In this document: piece after piece, positions 34,206-45,892 of the stretch
Layout of the letters: each line of letters starts with the position of its first letter
Position numbering within the stretch: position 1 is the first letter of the stretch
Assembly (NCBI GenBank): GCA_963989385.1
Contig: OZ022506.1
Span: 11,365,841-11,429,840 of the forward strand
From: Ctena decussata
Lineage: Eukaryota > Mollusca > Bivalvia > Lucinida > Lucinidae
DNA: 64,000 nucleotides
Direction of reading: 5' to 3'
Position numbers and translations under genes: made by a program
The notes under the pieces: model-generated
Seen by the model: only the letters and a program-made list of their open reading frames with translations
Told to the model about the DNA's origin: nothing
The model's database searches: none

Positions 34206-34377
34206 ATCGGGGTCAGGTATTACTGTAAAACAATTGATATCTGCGGTATCACAATTACGCGGTTTAGAGACAATGACATATTGGTGCATGTAAATTTTAG
34301 CAGTCTTGATGTACCATGGCCCCAGTAAATGAAGAAAAATCCTAATTCAATTTGTCATAATTTTTCTTACTTTTCTA

Positions 34378-36310
34378 TTTAAGGAACGTCGCAGGAAAAA
34401 GCCCTGGGTCACCAGAGATGTTCTCGACCTCTGTGATGAGAGGAGAAATTTGAAGAAGAAGAGGTATGAAGCAGGAGGAGCAGAAGAATACAGGGAAGCA
34501 AACAAGAGATTCAGAAGGCAGTGAAGAAAGCGAAGGAGGACTGGATAGCAAGTCAGTGCGAGGAGATTGAAACTTGCTTGAACAAAAACACCAGCAAGAA
34601 AGCATACCAGCTTGTGAAGGATCTAACTTCAGAGAAACAGGATAGATCCACAATTATCCAGGACAAGTCTGGGAAATGCCTTACAGAGGAACAAGAGATT
34701 CTCAGCAGATGGACAGAATATTGCTCAGAATTATACAACCATGAGACTTACGGTGACAATGCGGTTCTGGACTTCAATCAACAACCGATCCTTCGTGGGG
34801 AAGTTGAGATTGCAATAGCAGTACTAAAGAAGGGGAAATCTGCCGGAGTTGATAATATACCAGCAGAGCTTGTTCAAGCTGGCGGGAGACCATGATTGAT
34901 GTTTTAACAGATATTTTAACAGGATCTGGAGAACAGGAGAATGGCCTACCCCATGGACTCATTCGCTGATTATTACACTCCCTAAAAAGGCAACCTACAG
35001 CTCTGCCAGAACTACAGAACCATCAGCCTCATCAGTCATTCAAGCAAAGTCATGCTGAAAGTCATCTTGAACAGGCTTAAACCACAAGCCGAGGAGATAA
35101 TCGCTGAGGAACAGGCTGGGTTCCGAGCAGGAAGGAGCACCACAGAACAAATCTTCAACCTTAGAATCCTGTGTGAAAAGTATCTCCAACATCAGCAGAA
35201 TCTGTACCATGTCTTCATTGATTTAAAAAAAGCCTTTGACAGGGTATGGCATGCAGCCTTATGGGCCACCATGCGGAAGTACAATATCAGTGCAAATCTA
35301 GTTCGCACCATTGAGCTGCTATACGACAGGGCTACAAGGGCAGTCCTGATAAATGGCAGCACAGGAGAATGGTTCAGAACAACAGTTGGAGTAAGACAAG
35401 GGTGTCTTCTGTCACCCACCCTCTTCAACATTTTTCTCGAACGGATCATGTCTGATGCTCTGGAAGAACATGAAGGAAAGGTAAGCATAGGCGGCAGAAA
35501 CATTAACAATCTGCGGTTTGCCGATGACATAGACACTCTAGCTGAGGAAGAGCAGGAACTGGAAGCTCTAGTTGAAAAGCTCGACCAAACCTGCACAAGG
35601 TATAAGATGGAGATAAGTGCTGAGAAGACCAAACTGATGACGAATAGCGCAGACGGCATCCAGAGGGAGATCAAAGTAAAAGGGCAGAAGCTGGGTACCG
35701 AAAGCAGCTTCAAATACCTTGGAGCAGTTGTCTCAGATGATGGCTCAAAACAGGAGGTGCTCTCAAGGATTGCACAAGCCACTTCAGCTCTTACTAAGCT
35801 GAAACCAATTTGAAGAGATAACAATATATGTCTTGGATCAAAGATGAAACTTATGCGCTCCCTTGTCATTTCCATATTTCTGTATGTCTGTGAATCATGG
35901 ACCTTGACAGCAGAGTTAGAGAAAAGAACGCAGGCCTTTGAGATGAGATGCTACCGAAGGTTACTGAACATCTCGTACAAGGACTATATAACCAATGAGG
36001 AGCTTCGAAGGAAGACCCAAGCAGCCATTGGAGAATATGATGAACTCTTTACACTGGTCAAGAAACGAACACCAAGGTGGTTTGGCCACGTCTCAAGGTC
36101 TTCTGGTTTAGCAAAGACAATTCTTCAGGGCACAGTGAAAGGGAAAAGAAGAAGAGGTAGACAGAAGAAGAGGTGGGAAGACAATATCAAGGAGTGGAAA
36201 GGAATGGATTTTGCCAGCTCAACTAGGGCAGCTGAAGACAGGACAAGGTGAAATCATCTGTGGTGCCCCAACGACCTAGCAAGGTTATGGGATAGAATAG
36301 AATAGAATAG
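34378..36310 (+). pseudogene. Dead RTE-type retrotransposon (5'-truncated)
   Basis: Starts at KERRRKKPWVTRDVLDLCDE, the linker after the endonuclease, and keeps RT and the C-terminal domain. RT landmarks are LKKGKSAGVDNIPAELV (34820), EEQAGFRAGRSTTEQIFNLR (35105), motif A VFIDLKKAFDRVWH (35212), motif B GVRQGCLLSPTLFNIFLE (35388), catalytic FADD (35519-35530) and FKYLGAVVSDDG (35709). C-terminal motifs are CESWTLTAELEKR, MRCYRRLLNISYKDYITNEE and RTPRWFGHVSR. Single-base frameshifts fall near 34520, 34885, 34915 and 34990. One TGA replaces the expected Trp at 35811-35813, after which the same frame runs on to 36251. Except for these breaks it is well kept, so insertion is fairly recent. The tail is an ATAGA-type microsatellite (36291-36310). 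RTE clade by motif likeness. Confidence 0.9.
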
Positions 36311-36312
36311 AT
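36291..36312 (+). repeat. ATAGA microsatellite tail of the RTE element
   Basis: GATAGAATAGAATAGAATAG; short tandem repeats in place of poly(A) are common at RTE 3' ends. Confidence 0.75.
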
Positions 36313-36386
36313 ATGTTGTGGCATCGATTAGAATCTATTAGAATCGCCTCATTGAGTCGATTTTAACGGGATGCCACAATGTATAG
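36313..36386. repeat. Palindromic MITE centred on GAATCGCCTC, diverged copy
   Basis: ATGTTGTGGCATCGATTAGA to GGATGCCACAATGTATAG. Relative of 2542-2613. Confidence 0.55.
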
Positions 36387-36519
36387 TTTAATGGAAATGT
36401 ATTTCAAAAAAATCTAAAATACTCATTAAATATTCCTTTTTATCTTGAACTTCCTTATGCTGTGCGTATATATATGTATTAAATCTATATAATATTGGCG
36501 GACTTATATTTAAGCGCTC

Positions 36520-36915
36520 TTTGGTTAAACCGCTAATATCGCCAAAATTTAGTAACCGCCAAACGTATGTGTTTTACAGTAAACAAAATGATTGCTGTCT
36601 ACTTTTGTGTAACGATGGACAGCAGGCAGGATTTCTTCTTCCTCAGTGCCAAACGCCTGCCGACCCGCATGTTAGTATTAGTAAGCATTCCACACATATA
36701 AACATGTGCCTAAATAGAGAGTTCGAAAACCACGCCCACTTTCAATAGGTATACATCCTTCCATTAACTGTAAGGTAAAATCGCGGACTTGGGACATGGA
36801 CACGTGCGATTTTGTTTGTGAGAGTATGTCACGTGCTAAGTTGTCGTTGCATTGGCCAGTTATACTCCGTTAGGTTACTTTGAGTAACATTCTGGGTGTG
36901 GCTCGGAACAGTGTA
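36520..36915. repeat. Dispersed repeat F, copy 2 (inverted)
   Basis: TTTGTGAGAGTATGTCACGTG, AAGTTGTCGTTGCATTGGCC and CATTCTGGGTGTGGCTCGGAA mirror 25100-25230. The left part (36520-36740) is only weakly alike. Confidence 0.6.
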
Positions 36916-37116
36916 TCAAGGTCAAAGAAATACCAGAAATGAAAATAAATGAAAGTACCCAAATCATAAGTCCGAACTCGTAAGTCATTTAAACATTGAC
37001 TATTCCGGAATATTCTAAATACACAGACATGGACCCCAAACTAGAGGTGGGATCAGGTGCTCGCGAGTTGTAAGCATCACCTGCATATTATAATAATAAA
37101 ATACGCCATATCCACA

Positions 37117-37790
37117 GTATCCGAACTACATGTACAATCTCTTCCGGTTTTCATAGCGTTGAATCGAGAGTACATACATTCGCTTATAACCAGTAGTCGG
37201 AAATCATTATGTTTTGAGATATTATCCGGAACCTGCTGCGTCATTTATAGTTATTCAGCTTTGAAAATGTAAAGAGGTAAGTTTAATATAATTTGCTATT
37301 CGGTCTTTTACTTTATTGCCCTGTACAATGTCGTGTATGGGAGGGTAGTAATTGGTACAGTATTTAAATCGCCCTTGGCATGAATCTAAAACCATTTTGA
37401 GCCTTTTTTACATGTTTTGTAAAAAAATCTTTAAAATAAACGGAAGGCGTTATCAATCTACAGATTGTTAGTTTTGATAATAGGATGATAGCTAGGTTTT
37501 GCACGACACAAACTCGTGTTAAATTAAGCAGCTCGGAATAAAATTTCTGTGACAGCCATGAGGTTTTCATTGTACAGGGTAATAAAGTAAAAGACCGAAG
37601 AGCAAATAATATTAAACTTACCTCTTTGCATTTTCGAAGCTGAATACCTATAAATGACGCAGAGACTCCGGATAAAATCTCACACATAATGATTTCCGAC
37701 TACTGGTTACAAGCGAATTTTGTACCCTCGATTCAACGCTATGAAAGCCGGAAAAGAGGGTACAGTCAGTTCGGATTCTGTGATATCTAT
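37117..37790. mobile_element. 674-bp inverted-repeat element, ~215-bp arms
   Basis: The left arm (CAGTATCCGAACTACATG... to ...CTTTACTTTATTGCCCTGTACA, 37117-37327) returns inverted at 37572-37790 (TTGTACAGGGTAATAAAG... to ...TTCGGATTCTGTG). About 240 bp of unique DNA lies between. No transposase. Confidence 0.78.
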
Positions 37791-39068
37791 GTATCAATAG
37801 AAAAAGTCAGTGAAAATGGTCTCTTTGGTCCCTGCAGTGTGGCCGTTTCTGACCTGATTTGATGACCTCAGCCAAGGTTTGGTTGGGCTTTAAAATACCG
37901 GACTTTCATTTTCACTGACTTTTTAACCATAAAACCTTCTAACAGTCGACACAAGCTTCGCCTTATGATAACTCTTTGTCAACAGTTTTTGGGTGAGTAG
38001 CTTCCCTTTTTCAATTAAGTCTTGATATTTGAAACAAGCTCTAGAACAGAGGACTAGCTGAGGGACATAAGGGACGAGTCATTTATCATCAGGTGGGGGA
38101 GTACATTTAGGGGGTGGGGTCGGTGTACTGTGGGGGTGGGGGTGGAAATCAGTAAGCCTCGGAGCAGGGGGACATATATTTTATTCGGCATATTGGGGGG
38201 GTCAGAATTCTTCCATCAGTCTTCATTTTTGAAAAATGCCTCAGCTTCTGGAGGGGGGGGGGCGAAGCCCCCATACCCCAATTACTCCTAAAATTTCAGA
38301 CTCTTTTCTTTCAAACTCAAAACTTAAAAGACATTTATGGAAATTACACACAAAACTTGGGCTGTTTCATACCAAAAAACAGATCTTTTCATTGATTTGC
38401 TAGAAGAACGGTTTGAAAGTGTCTATGGTCGAAGTCTAAATAATTTTAATCACTCAGGTCACAAACATAACATAAGAGGAACTGTACATATACATCCCAT
38501 AGCAGTTACAGGCAGCTTAGGAACATATAAATCGAAATGAAATGATACGATTAACTCAGACTACAGAAAAGAAAGGAGAGGGAGCAAAAATGCCAGAAAA
38601 CATATTCAGTCATTCAAGTTTAGCGACTAAAAAGGAAGATTATCTTCACAACACCCCGATTACATTAAAATGTAATCCTGGGGAGCAGAGATTGTCATCA
38701 TTATGACCAAGAAAATAATAATGGCAATGATAATTATACATTCAATCGGCTTAAACAGCGTCTTCAGTATGATTCTGATAGGAAAATGAAGTTAAAGCGT
38801 AGAGTATATCGAAGACACTTATATCGAAGACTCCTATATATATTAAATCCGAAAATGATAATAATAATAATGTATAATGTCAGCAGCCATCGCACAATAT
38901 TGTAAAGAATACAAAAACCCAAAACCAGACTGAACGACCCGACATTCACGATATCGAGTAATTTCTAGAAAAAAGGAAGCGGAAGAAGAAGTCAGCAGTT
39001 GATACGATTCTCTGTAGAAATGTATACTAATTTTTTTTTCGGTCGGATCGCTCTGCCTACATACAAAT
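37791..39068. other. Unassigned DNA with G-rich patches
   Basis: 38090-38290 is G-rich, ending in GGGGGGGGGGCGAAGCCCCC. No gene recognised. Confidence 0.4.
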
Positions 39069-39132
39069 TTAAAGAGTAACTACACTTCAGGAACTGACTG
39101 AATCAGATCCCAAACCCTATCCCCAACATCAC
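39069..39132 (+). repeat. Terminal fragment of repeat R
   Basis: AAAGAGTAACTACACTTCAGG, then ACTGACTGAATCAGATCCC and CCCTATCCCCAACATCA; nearly identical to 49925-49985 and inverted at 54763-54819. The downstream part of R is replaced by the minisatellite. Confidence 0.8.
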
Positions 39133-39600
39133 TTAGTAATTGATAACAATATTACTTATATGATAATAATAATAATAATAATAATAATAAGGCCTAGCAC
39201 AAACAACACCACTTAGTAAGTGATAACAATATTACTTATGTAATAATGATAATAATAATAATAAGGCCTAGCACATACAACACCACTTAGTAAGTGATAA
39301 CAATAGTACTTATATAATAATAATAATTATATTAATAATAAGGCCTAGCATATACAACACCACTTAGTAAGTGATAACAATAGTACTTATATAATAATAA
39401 TAATGATAATAATGCCTAGCACATACAACACCACTTAGCAAGTGATAACAATAGTACTTATATAATAATAATAATTATATTAATAATAAGGCCTAGCACA
39501 TACAACACCACTTAGTAAGTGATAACAGAAGTACTCATATAATCATAGTATTAATAATAATAATAAGGCCTAGCAATAATAATATAATGATAATGACAAT
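39133..39600 (+). repeat. ~75-bp minisatellite, six copies with an embedded ATA array
   Basis: GGCCTAGCAC..ACAACACCAC, then TTAGTAAGTGATAACAATAG and a variable (ATA)n. GGCCTAGC falls near 39191, 39265, 39342, 39413, 39490 and 39568. Confidence 0.9.
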
Positions 39601-39651
39601 AATGATACCAGCAGCGAATACAACAATATTAAAAATATATATGTACCTTAT

Positions 39652-40195
39652 TTAAAGGTAGGTTCCTGGCCTAGCGATAACAATTATGTTCACAAAATAA
39701 TTTTGTCTTTTTCTGGGTAGAATTGAATTCTTTTATTTTTCTGAAACTGTTGCTACTGAGAAAATCGTCAGATGTTGTAGAAAATAGTCGTTTTCCCTTT
39801 GGTTTATTTTCTTTTGTTGGAATTCCAGTTCTAAAAATAAATATGTATATATGTCTACAAGTCCGCAGTTTCTGATATCATTTGCCAACGGTTAATTTTC
39901 TCTTGACGTGAGCTCTTCCAGAGGTCCTGGCATGGCAGATGGGTTAAAACTATCCCAAAATGCAATGCAGCATGGCGTCAGCTATATTATCTATTTTTGG
40001 CGCGAACTAAAAATAGCGCTAACCTGTGTGCGAAGCAGAGTTAGGAAATCCCTTGCAAAACGATTTTTCTACGATTTTTTGATTTACACTTTTTAGTGAA
40101 ACTTATTCATTTCCTCTTTATAAGTGCTTTCCAACAACTTGGATAAAAATCATCAAAATTATGATGCATTCCAAAGTACAGGAACCTACCTTTAA
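39652..40195. mobile_element. 544-bp TIR element
   Basis: Ends TTAAAGGTAGGTTCCTG and CAGGAACCTACCTTTAA, inverted. The 62-codon frame at 39908-40096 inside it matches nothing I recognise. Confidence 0.7.
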
Positions 40196-40208
40196 CTATT
40201 AACAACAG

Positions 40209-40320
40209 ATGGCGTTGCGAGAAAAGGCAACCTGAATACGAAGAAGAGCAGTGATTCAGATCATCCTGCGCTTTGGCGCATAACCACCAACCGAAATACC
40301 CGCACTTCTCTAATGCCCCT
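40209..40320. repeat. Left 112-bp inverted arm of the 40-46 kb array
   Basis: GATGGCGTTGCGAGAAAAGG to CACTTCTCTAATGCCCCT. Reverse complement of 45622-45733 with a single difference seen by eye. Confidence 0.9.
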
Positions 40321-40660
40321 ATTCCACACAGACCACGAATCCCACGAATCGTCACGAATTGATAAATTTTGAAATTCGTGGCGATTGTAAATTTTCTGGT
40401 CCAATTCGTGATGTTCTACGATTCAGATACGATACCAGTACGATAGAGTTACGAATATTCGTGGGATTCGACTGGACTCACACGAATATTGTCAAGAATT
40501 CAGTATGATTTACAAGAATCTCTTTGGACATAAGGCACGAACGTTTAGAATTAGTTACGAATCAGTTAAGAATACGCCGAATGCAGTTACGAATCCGGTA
40601 CGAATAAAACTGAATTCGTGACTATTCTTGAAAATCCGTGGGATTTTCTCTCAAGATATG

Positions 40661-40670
40661 TATAAAAAGG
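40661..40670 (+). promoter_or_regulatory. TATA-like motif conserved in every array unit
   Basis: TATAAAAAGGC occurs at the same place in units 1 (40661) and 2 (41586). It recurs on the - strand at 42699-42710 (TATATAAAAAGC), 44121-44130 and 45034-45043. A CTGATC word follows by about 15-20 bases each time. Promoter function is inferred only from resemblance and conservation. Confidence 0.35.
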
Positions 40671-43084
40671 CCCAAATCCTGATCTAACCCTTTGCTGTAT
40701 GCACATATTAAGTATGAGTCATCAGCAAACTATGGCCACAAAATGAAGTCTGTACCCACCAGGCACATAACCTCGTAACGACGTCGTACTAAGGTCACTG
40801 CAACGTCGTAACGTCTCGTCGACGTCAGTAAGACGTCAGTTTCCCGCTGGGTAGATAATGAATGCGTTCAGATTCTTCACTGTGCGCAAATGCATCAAAG
40901 TACGCATTCACGAATCCCCGATTGAGTTGAGAACACCTAAAAACGCCTCCGAATCGATTTCGATTCAGTTACGATGCCTAAGAATGCACTAAGACTATGT
41001 TACGAATTAACTACGAATTTTTGGAATCGGGAATTCGTGGCCAAAATTTTGAACAGCTCAAAACTTTTGTCACGAATTCCCGATTGCTCAAGAATTGCAA
41101 GAACTGACTACGAACATATACGATTCAGTTAAGAACTTCACGAATTGATTACGATTCAGCTACGAACACTAAAATTTCTCAATTCGTGGCGATTCGTGGT
41201 ATTCGTGGTCTGTGTGGAATAGGGGCATAATGCCCCTTTTCCACACAGACCACGAATTCCACGAATCGTCACGAATTGATAAATTTTAGAATTCGTGGAA
41301 TTGTAAATTTTCTGGTCCAGTTCGTGACGCTCTACGATTCAATTACGATACAGATACGATAGTATTACGAATATTCGTGGGATTCGACGGGATTCGCATG
41401 GGATCGCACGAATATTGTCAAGGATTCAGTACGATTTACAAGAATCTATTGGGAAACACGTCACAAACATTGGAAATCAGTTACGAATAAGTTAAGAATA
41501 CGCCGAATGCATATACGAATACGGTACGAATAAAATGAATTCGTGACTATTCTTGACAATCCGCGGAACTTTCTCTAAGGATAGGTATAAAAAGGCCCCA
41601 AGCCTGATCAGTAAGCATCAACCATGAGAAATCGGCGGCCACAAAATGAAGTCTCCATCCACCAGGCACATGACGTCATAATGCCATCATACTAAGGTCG
41701 ACGCGATGTAGTGACGTCATTTGACGTCATTTGACGTCATATGCCTCCTGAGTAGATAAACTGCATGCACCCAGAGAGTGGTTGGAGTCATTACTGTGCG
41801 CAAATGTGTCAAGCCACAAATTCACGAATCCCCGAATGAGTTAAGAATAACTGCGAATGCCGCAGAATGGAACACGATTCAGTTACGATGCCTAACGATG
41901 CCTAAGAATGCACTATGAATTTGTTACGAATTAACAACGATTTTTTGGAATAGGGAGTTCGTGACCAAAATTTTGAACAGCTCAAAATTTTGCCACGAAA
42001 TCGCCGATTGCTCAAGAATTGCAAGAACTGGCTACGAATATATACGATCTAGTTAAGAAATTCACGAACTGATTACGATTCAGCTACGAATCCTAGACTT
42101 TATCAATTCGTGGCGATTCTTGGGATTCGTGCTCTGTGTAATGCCACTATTCCACACAGACCACGAATCCCACGAATCGCCACGAATTGATAAATTTTAG
42201 AGTTCGTAGCTGAATCGTAATCACTTCGTGAAGTTCTTAACTGAATCGTATATATTCGTAGTCAGTCCTTGCAATTCTTGAGCAATCGGGAATTCGTGGC
42301 AAAAGTTTTGAGCTGTTCAAAATTTTGGCCACGAACTCCCGATTCCAAAAATTCGTAGTTAATTCGTAACAGATTCTTAGTGCTTTCTTAGGCATCGTAA
42401 CCGAATCGAAATCGATTCGAAGGCGTTCGTATGTGTTCTCGACTCATTCGGGGATTCGTGAATATGTACCTTAATGCATTTGCGCACAGTGAAGACTCTG
42501 GACGCATGCATTTATCTACCCAGTGGGCAAATGACGAGGTAATGACGTCGATGAGAAGTCACTACGTCGCACTGACCTTAGTACGATGTCGTCACGATGT
42601 CGTGTGCCTGGTGGGTAGAGACTTTATTTGCGGCCATAGATTTCTGATAATTCATGCTTAATATGTGCGTACAGCTTAGCGTCTGATCAGGCTTTGTGCT
42701 TTTTATATATATCTTGAGAGAAAGTCCCGCGGATTTTAGAGAATAGTCACAAATTCATTTTTATTCGTACCGGATTCGTAATTGCATTTGGAGTATTCTT
42801 AACTGATTCGTAACTAATTCTAAACGTTTGTGCAGTATTTCAAAAGAGATTCTTGTAAATCGTACCGAATTCTTGACAATATTCGTGCGAGTCCAGCCGA
42901 ATCCAGTCGAATCCCAGGAATATTCGTAACCCTATCGTACCTGTATCGTAACTGAATCGTAGAGCATCACGAATTGGACCAGAAAATTTACAATCGCCAC
43001 GAATCCTAATACTTATCAATTCGTGGCGATTCTTGGTATTCGTGGTCTGTGTGGAATAGGGGCATAAAATGGGGGCATAACAGG

Positions 43085-43680
43085 CTTATGACATAACAGG
43101 GCATAACAGGCATACACCGGGGCTCAACTGGTGACCTTCTTTAGCTTCAGATTTCCAGTGGGGTTGTTTGGCAGGCCAGGGATCTCCACCTGTCAGACGG
43201 CCCGTTGTATCTGTTGAGTCCTCGTCTTTGCTTCTTCGTGGTGTTGAAATTTGATTTATGTGTTTACCGTGATGATTCATTGACGAGTTAGAGGGTTATC
43301 ATGCAAACCAAACAACCAACTAAATGTTTTGTACCACTTCAGAAACTGAGAGTGAGGTTGGGCCTGTAAAATCGATTTAAGCCCCCCAGTAATTCATTAC
43401 TGACCGTTCCAAGGCGGTAGTTCTGTTGTGGTTCTCTGTTGCCTGTTTTTTGAAGTCAGAGTTTTTGTGATGTTTTACCTTATGTATGTTCTTATTATTT
43501 TTGGTTCGGTTTGGGTTGCTGAGTGGCCACCTTTCGGGAACAAGCTGCTCACTCGTTTGGCCATATGTTCTCTGTATCTTGATTATTTGTAATCTTAGTT
43601 GTTTCCAACTATGGTTTGAGGGCTGAATTTGGATTTTGATTGTTTCAGTTCCTGGTCTTTGCATACTTTTTACTTTTATG
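43085..43680 (-). repeat. Repeat R inserted in the array
   Basis: CAGGGATCTCCACC, GAGTCCTCGTCTTTGCTTC, CCGTGATGATTCATTGACGAG, AGCCCCCCAGTAATTCATTAC and CGTTCCAAGGCGGTA are shared with 54236-54480. The array unit resumes at 43681. Confidence 0.75.
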
Positions 43681-45621
43681 TTCTTGCAATTCTTGAGCAA
43701 TCGGGAATTCGTGAAAAAAGTGTTGAGCTGTTTAAAATTTTGGTCACAAACTCCCGATTCCAAATAAAATCGTAATTAATTCGTAACAAATTCTTATTGC
43801 ATTCTTAGGCATCGTAACTGAATCGTAATCGATTCGGAGACATTCTAGGTATTCTATTCGTGAATTTATGGCTTTACGCATTGCACATAGTCAAAACGAA
43901 AGCCAGTATCTGCACGCATGTAGTTCATCTACCCAGCCGGCATATGACGTCAAAATGACATCGTTCTGACGTCAGTGATATGTCAATACGTCGCATCAAC
44001 CTTAGAACGACGTCGTTACGAAGTCTTGTGCCTGGTGGGAAGACACTTCATTGTGGCCATAGATTTCTTATGGTACGTACTTAATATCTGCATACAGCAA
44101 ATGCTCTGATTAGGCTTCGGCCTTTTTATACCAGTCTTGAGAGAAAATCCCATGGGTTGTCCAGAATAGTCACGAATTAATTTCTATTCGTACAGGAGAC
44201 GTACATTCTTAATTGATTCGTAACTAATTCCTTACGTTCGTGCAGTAGTTTCCGATAGATTCTTGTAGATCGTACTGAATTCTTAGCAATATTCGTGCGA
44301 TTCCAACCGAATCCAGTCAAACCCCACGAAGATTCGAAACACTGTCGTACCTGTATCGTAAATGAATCGTAGAGCGTCACGAATTTAACCAGAAAATTTA
44401 CAATTCCACGAATCCTAAAATCTATCAATTCGCAGCGATTCGTGGGATTCGTGGTCTGTGTGGATTATGGGCATTATACCCCTATTCCAAACAGACCACG
44501 AATCCCACGAATCGCCACGAATTGATAAATTTTAGGATTCGTAACTGAATCGTAATTACTTCGTGAAGTTCTTAACTGAATCGTATATATTCGTAGTCAG
44601 TTCTTGCAATTCTTGAGCAATCGGGAATTCGTGGCAAAAGTTTTGAGCTGTTCAAAATTTTGGCCACGAACTCCTGATTCAAAAAAAAGTAGTTAATTCG
44701 TAACAGATTCTTCATGCATTCCTAGGCATAGTAACTGAATCGAAATAGATTCTGAGGCGTTCGTAGTGTTCTCAACTTATTCGGGGATTCGTGAATTGGT
44801 ACCTTTGATGCATTTGCGCAGAGTGAAGACCCTGGACGCATGCATTTATCTACCCAGCGGGCAAATGACGTCGCACTGACGTCGGTGAGATGTCACTACG
44901 TCGCACTGACCTTAGTACGACGTCGTTACGGCATCATGTGCCTCGTGGGTAGATATTTCATTTTGTGGCCATAGATTTCTGATGATTCATACTTAATATG
45001 TGCGTACACCAAAGGATCTGATCAGTTTTGGGGCCTTTTTATACCTATCTTTGGAGAAAATCCCACGAATTTTCAAAAAAGTCACGATTTCATTTTTATT
45101 CGTACCGGATTCGTACGTGCATTCGGCGTATTCTTAACTGATCCGTAGCTAATTCTTTATGTTCGTGCAGTATTTCCAAAGAGATTCCTGTAAATCGTAC
45201 TGAATTCTTGACAATATTCGTGCGATCCCATGCGAATCCCGTCGAATCCCACGAATATTCGTAACAATATCGTATCTGTATCGTAATTGAATCGTAGAGC
45301 GTCACGAACTGGACCAGAAAATTTACAATTCCACGAATTCTAAAATTTATCAATTCGTGACGATTCGTGGAATTCGTGGTCTGTGTGGAAAAGGGGCATT
45401 ATGCCCCTATTCCACACAGACCACGAATACTACGAATCGCCACGAATTGAGAAATTTTAGTGTTCGTAGCTGAACCGTAATCACTTCGTGAAGTTCTTAA
45501 CTGAATCGTATATGTTCGTAGTCAGTTCTTGACTGAAACTGGACCAGAAAATTTACAATTCCACGAATTCTAAAATTTATCAATTCGTGTTGATTCATGG
45601 AATTCTTGGTCTGTGTGGAAA

Positions 45622-45733
45622 AGGGGCATTAGAGAAGTGCGGGTATTTCGGTTGGTGGTTATGCGCCAAAGCGCAGGATGATCTGAATCACTGCTCTTCT
45701 TCGTATTCAGATTGCCTTTTCTCGCAACGCCAT
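45622..45733. repeat. Right 112-bp inverted arm of the array
   Basis: Mirror of 40209-40320 (AGGGGCATTAGAGAAGTGCG to CGCAACGCCATC). Confidence 0.9.
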
Positions 45734-45892
45734 CGAATCCCACGAATATTCGTAACCCCATCGTGCTTGTATCGTAATTGAATCGTAGAGCATCACGAAT
45801 TGGACCAGAAAATTTACAATCGCTACGAATTCTAATATTTATCAATTCGTGGCGTTTCGTGTGATTCGTGGTCTGTGGGGAATAGGAGCATT

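Larger units (their letters stand above)
40313..45892. repeat. Array of ~920-bp ACGAAT-rich TIR units in both orientations
   Basis: Each unit is bounded by ATGCCCCTATTCCACACAGA and its inverse TCTGTGTGGAATAGGGGCAT. Units: 40313-41228 and 41229-42139 (+), 42140-43065 (-), a - unit broken by repeat R and resumed at 43681-44474, 44475-45399 (-), a deletion derivative at 45400-45629, and a remnant at 45734-45892. ACGAAT, ACGATT and their inverses occur every 10-25 bp in the flanks of each unit. In the middle are a TATAAAAAGG motif and an ACGT-rich dyad core (CCAGGCAC...GCTGGGTAGAT). No protein is encoded. It looks like a non-autonomous DNA transposon amplified in tandem. Confidence 0.85.

Noticed and set aside
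35192..35875. 227-codon - strand frame opposite the RTE reverse transcriptase
   Set aside because: Shadow of the RT coding strand, with no recognisable domain.
39133..39600. CRISPR-like array of short repeats
   Set aside because: Repeats are head-to-tail 75-bp units with no unique spacers, in a eukaryotic genome.
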